Assembly (NCBI GenBank): GCA_027475525.1
Contig: JAMWFC010000084.1
Location: 50,258 to 114,257 of the forward strand
From: Macrolepiota albuminosa
Taxonomy: Eukaryota > Basidiomycota > Agaricomycetes > Agaricales > Agaricaceae
Direction: 5' to 3'
Length of the DNA stretch: 64,000 bases
This document shows positions 59,448-64,000 of the stretch, one piece after another; position 1 is the stretch's first letter, and every line of letters begins with the position of its first letter. The notes below the pieces were generated by a model. The model saw only the letters and a list, made by a program, of their open reading frames with translations. It did no database searches and was not told the DNA's origin. The translations under genes were made by a program, and so were the position numbers.

Positions 59448-59799
59448 ATGTCTGAGGTCCACACTCATCAACCCACTGGCAAGACAACTATGTGTACGCC
59501 TATTCCGTCTTGTATCAATGTGCGGGTCCACGATAACACATTATATTACAGCCGTCGCCGAGGACATGGGAGGACGGTACTTGGAAGGTGTTGGCAAAGA
59601 AGCCGCTGAAACAGCCGGTGAGGATACCGTGCAATACACCCAAACGGATGACGGACAGCAGAAAATTGACGATGCTAAAGCCGAGGCACAGGTAATGATT
59701 TGAAACTGAGACCAGTTTATTGGTATTTGATGGCTTTTCCTTGCTTGCTTGTAGGGTCTTTGGGCAAAATACTGTGGCTGTTTCTCGTCCGCAGCATGA
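59448..59799 (+). CDS. Small hypothetical protein, 76 aa, three exons
   Basis: Exons 59448-59493, 59552-59691 and 59755-59799 join in frame through two GT-AG introns. The product begins MSEVHTHQPTGKTTMS, has an acidic polar middle (VAEDMGGRYLEGVGKEAAET; DDGQQKIDDAKAEAQ, probably helical) and ends GLWAKYCGCFSSAA. No signal peptide or membrane helix is seen. The CGC near the C-terminus could be lipid-modified, but that is a guess. I do not recognise the family. The consistent splicing argues that it is real. Confidence 0.5.
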
Positions 59800-60381
59800 A
59801 AGCTGAAGGAACGCTCTACGGATTCAATATGTTATTTCTTTGTTCTAAAACAATGCAAAGGAGTAAGAAGATACCCCCATCAGGTTAAGACAATTGTCGT
59901 CATGTATTTCTTACGGGATTATCGGGCTCTCAGGGAATTGTTTGACTAACCTGGCAGCTTCGGCTGGTACATCTATGATCCACCTCTCACGGTCAAGATG
60001 ATCGCCAGACCCATCAAATAGACACACCAGCTTGACTCAGGCTCAACCTTCTCCGGGTGAACAGGCGCTGATGTAGTGACTCCTGCAAACTATCACCACT
60101 GACTCTCCAATGAGTCAATTCTTTGTGATGTGTGAAATACTCCGTGGAATGGGTCACGGTGAAAGAACAGTTTTGGAAGCTGTGGCGCTCAACATCCAGG
60201 TAGTGTTTTTTCTGAGTAGCACATAGAAGTATTATACTTTGGAATTCTGATGTTACGGTACTTGAGTGATCGGAACGAGGAACTCATCTCTCTTCACGGG
60301 CTTTATCGGAAAGTAGACAATGAAGGTGACTTGGAAACCAAGGTCAGCATCTTTTGTGATATAAATTCTTTCTACTTATTC
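59800..60381. other. Intergenic next to the second LINE
   Basis: No supported gene. The LINE poly(A) (as T on this strand) begins at 60382. Confidence 0.4.
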
Positions 60382-63300
60382 TTTTTTTTTTTTTTTTTTT
60401 TTTTTTTTTGGTGGTATCACGGCAGTCTGCCGACCGTTCACATAAGTCAACCTCTTACAGACTAGGATAAATGCGATATATCGCTCATTCATTTCATTTC
60501 TATCTCGTTCCCCCGGCTATGGGCCACCCCGCTGGAAATGCCTTTACGCACAGAGTGTGGGACTCGCTAACCAATACCCACTAAAACCACGGATAACTTT
60601 CTCCAGAGCCTGAGGGGTGATATGTCTCCCTGTATTAGGTTCGCCCATGTTTTCTTTATCAGCCCGGGCTTGTATGCCTTATTTCCGAACCTATCTCCAT
60701 CTGTCGCTAGGCAATCAAGCTTTATTCGTCGTGTTATTGCGGCTCTTATTCTTTGTACTACTTCTCTGTCGGTGTAAGTACGCTCCGGGTCAGAGTCTCT
60801 TGAGATTCTCCATTCACACCTTAATTTCCAGATTAAGTAGGTAGCTTCAGATATGACTATCTTCCTGAATCTACGTTCCCCTTTATCACCCTTTCTCTTC
60901 TTTTTGGTGAGCGCACATCCAAGCTGATCACCTAGAGAAGGTTTAGCGAAGGGTAGTCCTTTCTTAGCATGTAACGCCGTGATAAAATTCCATACTACAT
61001 TTTGACCTGATGCGGTGCACTCTGTAAGGATGTGCTCGACCGTTTCTGTTGTTCTGCACTGTGGGCACACCGCTCTTTCTTCGTAATCCTTTATATTTTC
61101 CCAGTATCTTCCTATTTTATAGGAATTATGCATCGCTCGCCATAAAAAATTTCTGGATTGGCGGGACAGGTCTTTATCTCTTAGGGACGTCCAAATTTGC
61201 TTGTCGGTAGGGAAATCACCTAGTCTTTCCTTCGCTGCCCAACGCGTCATGTCTAGGTGTGCCGTAGTTCCTTTTCTATGCGGTTTAGGCGCTCTCTCTA
61301 TTATTCCTTTATATGCTGTTGCTTGCGTTAACTTCGCTAGTTTTGCGCCCGAGAGATTGTATCCCTGTGGTATATCTAGGTTTACTTCGTCCGGGGTTGT
61401 CTTACGCGCGCCTTCGTTCGCAAGTCTGTCAGCCTCCTCGTTCCCTTCAATTCCGGCATGACCTTTAACTTTCTCTAGCAAAGTAATTCCGTTTCTCTTA
61501 CGGACAGTTGCAACTATCATCTTAAGGATTTCCTTGTTCGCTATTCCTATCCAGCCTTCGTCTTCTCTTTTCTCCAGATGTCTGGATAAGCTATCTATTG
61601 TAATTTGCGAATCGCTTTTTATCAGGATCGCTTGGTCTGGTTGGGCAGTTTGCGCCGCCACCAGTATGGCTACCGATTCCCCTGCGTTGTTTGTCTGTGA
61701 CACGCTTCCTGGTAGACGGATTGCCTGATTCCTTGGGTCGCCGTCACCAAACCACACGCCAGCTCCTGCTGCTTGTACCCCTTCGTCGTTCTTTATACAC
61801 GAGCCATCTGTGTATATCGTCGTTACATCTATTGGGGATCGTGGGGTCCTTGTGTACATGGACTGATCATTGGACGTCTGTTTCGACTCCGTGAAAACCC
61901 TGAATCCCTCTCCGAGGAACCGCCTTGTGGTGAAGTCTGGTTCGATTACCAGTCTGCCCTCTTGTGCAAGCTCTTTCTCCTCCTCCGTTATCTTCCGGAT
62001 TATCTCCGGGGCATTTGGGTTCCACTTTTCTCCCAATCTTGCCATATATTCTCGTGCCAGCTTGCTACATTTGTGCGGATTTCCGCATCCTTTACTCCTC
62101 ATATCCTTACACACTGGACACGCACAGTTTTTCCTTGCTTTGTGGTCACTGGGTTTTTCAGGGCCTAGGGCTTTGCCCAGGTCTATCATGTCGTCTACCT
62201 TATATACCTTATGCGTCCTTCTCATACACATCATAGATGCTGAATTTATTCGTACATATTTTTCCTGTGCAAGGCCGATATGGAACCAGACTGGCATCTG
62301 TCCCTTAAGGTCGTTAGCAAGTATGAGGGGGTGAAAGGTCACGTCGTGTTTTTTCATTGCCTGGAGCATCTTCTGTAACGATGTTGGTAAGCCGCCTTCC
62401 TTATTTCTCACGTCCACTCTCGTTGATTGCAGTAAGAAGCTCCCCAGGGCGCGCTTATCAACTCTCTGCGTTATGGCAATTTTTGTGTTGATGATTTCGT
62501 CAGCCATCGTCGCCCACCTTGGGCGTTCTTTGTCGTAATTTAAGTACCTCTGGGCCTTCATGATCTCTATTGCTTCGTTTCTTACTTTCAGGTCCAGTAC
62601 CTTTCTGCCTCCTTCCTCTATAGGCAAGCGCATGGTGTTTATCCCTACTACCTGTCTCGACTCACTATTCCATAGAAACTCATTTATCATCTTCGTTAAT
62701 TGGTTTTCTATCTGCTTAGGCATTCCCTGAACTCTGGTTCTGTATTGAGTACGTCCGCCTATTACCATATTTATTATCAGCCGTTTGCCTTCTAGCGTTG
62801 GCCTTCCTTTATTCCATCTTTTCAGATTCCTCGTTATGGCTTCTATTGTCGGGGTCCATACGCTAACGTTGTCGACTTTGTTACCTATGAAGGCACCCAG
62901 GAGGCGTGTCGCCTCCCCTTCTCCCGCAATCTTAATGTCTCCGGGTATGGTTCGGTTCGTATTTGCGGTCGTCCGTGAACGTATAATTTCATTTCTGTGT
63001 TCCTCTGAGCCGACTGGAACAATTACTGTTTTCGGTATGTTGAATCGTGCTCCTGATGCAGCACACCATTCTTTCAACAGCTTCTGTAGATCATGGAAAC
63101 TGTCTTCCTCGCCTAAGTAGACTGTGGTATCATCGGCGAAAAGCGTTGCGATCAGCTTCTCAACACCCTCTCCTACATTTATACCTTTAAGGTTCGAGGA
63201 TCTCAGCATCTGCGCAAGGGATTCTATAGCAATGTTAAAGAGGAGGCATGATAGCGGGTCCCCTTGCCGTACTCCCCTTGTAACTCTGTATTTATCACTT

Positions 63301-64000
63301 ATCTCGCCGTTCAGGATGATTTTCGTGTATGCATCACTATATAATGCCTTTACTGTATTTATAAATTCCTCTGGGAGTCCAAACTTTTTCATTGCTCTCC
63401 ACAGAAACGGATGGAGAATCTTGTCGTAGGCTTTCTCCTGGTCCAAGCATACAATCATTCCATTTTTCTCTGTCAATTCACACCATTCTATTGCGATCCG
63501 GGCTAGTTCAGTTTGGTCTTCGATTCTTCTTCCACGCATGAAGCCCGCTTGGTCTCGGTGGATGATGTCGGGGGCTACCTTCCCCAACCTCATGGACAAG
63601 GCCTTAGTCATTATTTTATAATCTGTGTTTAGTACGGTAATGGGACGATAGTTTCCTATGTCCGTCTTATCCCCTTTTTTATACAGGGGGCACATCCACC
63701 CTTCGGCAAATTTTGTTCCCTGTTCGATACCAAACCTTTGTATGTCCTGGTACACATTTGCTAAGGCCCATACCACGTTGAATCCTGGCTTTTCGTCCTT
63801 TTGGGCCTCTTCGAAACGAAGAACAAGTTCCTTCCATACTTCATGAATGATTCCATCAAGGCCCGCAGCTTTCCCATTTTGTAACTTTCTTATCGCTTCT
63901 CCTACTTCAGCCTCATTTATCAACGCACTTAAGTCGTCCCTCTGATCATTTTTTAGTCTTACTTTAACTTTGGACAGGACTTTTCTCATTTTTCTGCGAT
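60382..64000 (-). mobile_element. Second Tad-like LINE, 3' part, runs off the window
   Basis: A 28-nt poly(T) at 60382-60409 is the poly(A) tail of a minus-strand LINE. Its 3' UTR carries the block CCCACACTCTGTGCGTAA, close to the one in the LINE at 49.5 kb. The 5' half, with ORF1 and the endonuclease, lies beyond 64000. It is oriented towards the first LINE, so the two are convergent with 2.8 kb between their tails. Confidence 0.93.
60567..64000 (-). CDS. LINE ORF2 (partial): reverse transcriptase, RNase H; unbroken
   Basis: The frame is open from the window edge to the stop at 60567-60569, more than 1140 codons. The RT has NGKAAGLDGIIHEVW, NYRPITVLNTDYKIM, DQAGFMRGRRIEDQTELA, LDQEKAYDKI, GVRQGDPLSCLLFN and FADDTTVYL. 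The linker CACPVCKDMRSKGCGNPHKC follows. RNase H has IYTDGSCIKN, NNAGES, IKSDSQITI and VKGHAGIEGNEEADRLANEG, with all four catalytic positions present. The C-terminal zinc motif is CPQCRTTETVEHILTEC. The apparent start at 63989 is internal. No stops or frameshifts are visible, so the enzyme part could be functional. Identity to the first LINE is moderate, so it is a separate family. Confidence 0.93.
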   Translation of the reverse strand, partial: RRKMRKVLSKVKVRLKNDQRDDLSALINEAEVGEAIRKLQNGKAAGLDGIIHEVWKELVLRFEEAQKDEKPGFNVVWALANVYQDIQRFGIEQGTKFAEGWMCPLYKKGDKTDIGNYRPITVLNTDYKIMTKALSMRLGKVAPDIIHRDQAGFMRGRRIEDQTELARIAIEWCELTEKNGMIVCLDQEKAYDKILHPFLWRAMKKFGLPEEFINTVKALYSDAYTKIILNGEISDKYRVTRGVRQGDPLSCLLFNIAIESLAQMLRSSNLKGINVGEGVEKLIATLFADDTTVYLGEEDSFHDLQKLLKEWCAASGARFNIPKTVIVPVGSEEHRNEIIRSRTTANTNRTIPGDIKIAGEGEATRLLGAFIGNKVDNVSVWTPTIEAITRNLKRWNKGRPTLEGKRLIINMVIGGRTQYRTRVQGMPKQIENQLTKMINEFLWNSESRQVVGINTMRLPIEEGGRKVLDLKVRNEAIEIMKAQRYLNYDKERPRWATMADEIINTKIAITQRVDKRALGSFLLQSTRVDVRNKEGGLPTSLQKMLQAMKKHDVTFHPLILANDLKGQMPVWFHIGLAQEKYVRINSASMMCMRRTHKVYKVDDMIDLGKALGPEKPSDHKARKNCACPVCKDMRSKGCGNPHKCSKLAREYMARLGEKWNPNAPEIIRKITEEEKELAQEGRLVIEPDFTTRRFLGEGFRVFTESKQTSNDQSMYTRTPRSPIDVTTIYTDGSCIKNDEGVQAAGAGVWFGDGDPRNQAIRLPGSVSQTNNAGESVAILVAAQTAQPDQAILIKSDSQITIDSLSRHLEKREDEGWIGIANKEILKMIVATVRKRNGITLLEKVKGHAGIEGNEEADRLANEGARKTTPDEVNLDIPQGYNLSGAKLAKLTQATAYKGIIERAPKPHRKGTTAHLDMTRWAAKERLGDFPTDKQIWTSLRDKDLSRQSRNFLWRAMHNSYKIGRYWENIKDYEERAVCPQCRTTETVEHILTECTASGQNVVWNFITALHAKKGLPFAKPSLGDQLGCALTKKKRKGDKGERRFRKIVISEATYLIWKLRCEWRISRDSDPERTYTDREVVQRIRAAITRRIKLDCLATDGDRFGNKAYKPGLIKKTWANLIQGDISPLRLWRKLSVVLVGIG

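Overview
The window looks like nuclear DNA of a filamentous basidiomycete, most likely a mushroom-forming agaricomycete. The evidence is short (about 45-70 bp) GT-AG introns in nearly every gene, a divergent intron-rich G-alpha subunit, a PL3 pectate lyase, a Dal5/Tna1-type MFS permease, Tad-like LINEs with an RNase H domain, and a degraded Ty3/gypsy chromovirus with a chromodomain.

Layout. 1-9.3 kb is repeat-derived. An AT-rich block without any CpG (1257-3699) was split by a dead gypsy element (3453-8837, 5-bp TSD TATTG, two LTRs), and the CpG-free sequence resumes on the far side. 10.6-22.1 kb is a clean gene block whose models close in frame: aquaglyceroporin (+), G-alpha subunit (+), a basic low-complexity hypothetical protein (+), PPX1-type exopolyphosphatase (-) and EMC2 (-). 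22.4-46 kb holds a damaged PL3 pectate lyase (+), an MFS permease (+), two miniature inverted-repeat elements, an intron-containing initiator tRNA-Met (+), an S41-like secreted peptidase (-), a large WD40 protein (-), a single-pass membrane protein with two beta-rich ectodomains (-) and a frameshifted tubulin-binding cofactor C (+). A small Cys-rich protein gene lies at 46.4 kb. 49.5-57.6 kb is a full-length LINE (+) with a 14-bp TSD and poly(A) tail. A 76-aa gene lies at 59.4 kb. A second LINE of a different family runs off the window on the - strand (60.38-64 kb) with its visible ORF2 unbroken.

Most striking pattern: between 22.4 and 46 kb there are fifteen head-to-tail duplications, each with a period of exactly 77 bp. 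They break reading frames, and counting one copy only makes several coding exons continuous. A fixed 77-bp period at unrelated sequences is what unmerged contig-end overlaps from a k=77 de Bruijn assembler would leave, so I read these as assembly scars. Anyone using this locus should treat frames and spacing across them as suspect.

The protein genes are mostly housekeeping (ER membrane complex, polyphosphate turnover, tubulin folding, trafficking-type WD40) mixed with environment-facing functions (aquaporin, permease, pectate lyase, secreted peptidase, G protein). I see no biosynthetic or defence cluster. I found no convincing new multi-gene system. The points most worth following are the 77-bp scars, the CpG-free block, the miniature inverted-repeat elements and the G-alpha switch II substitution.
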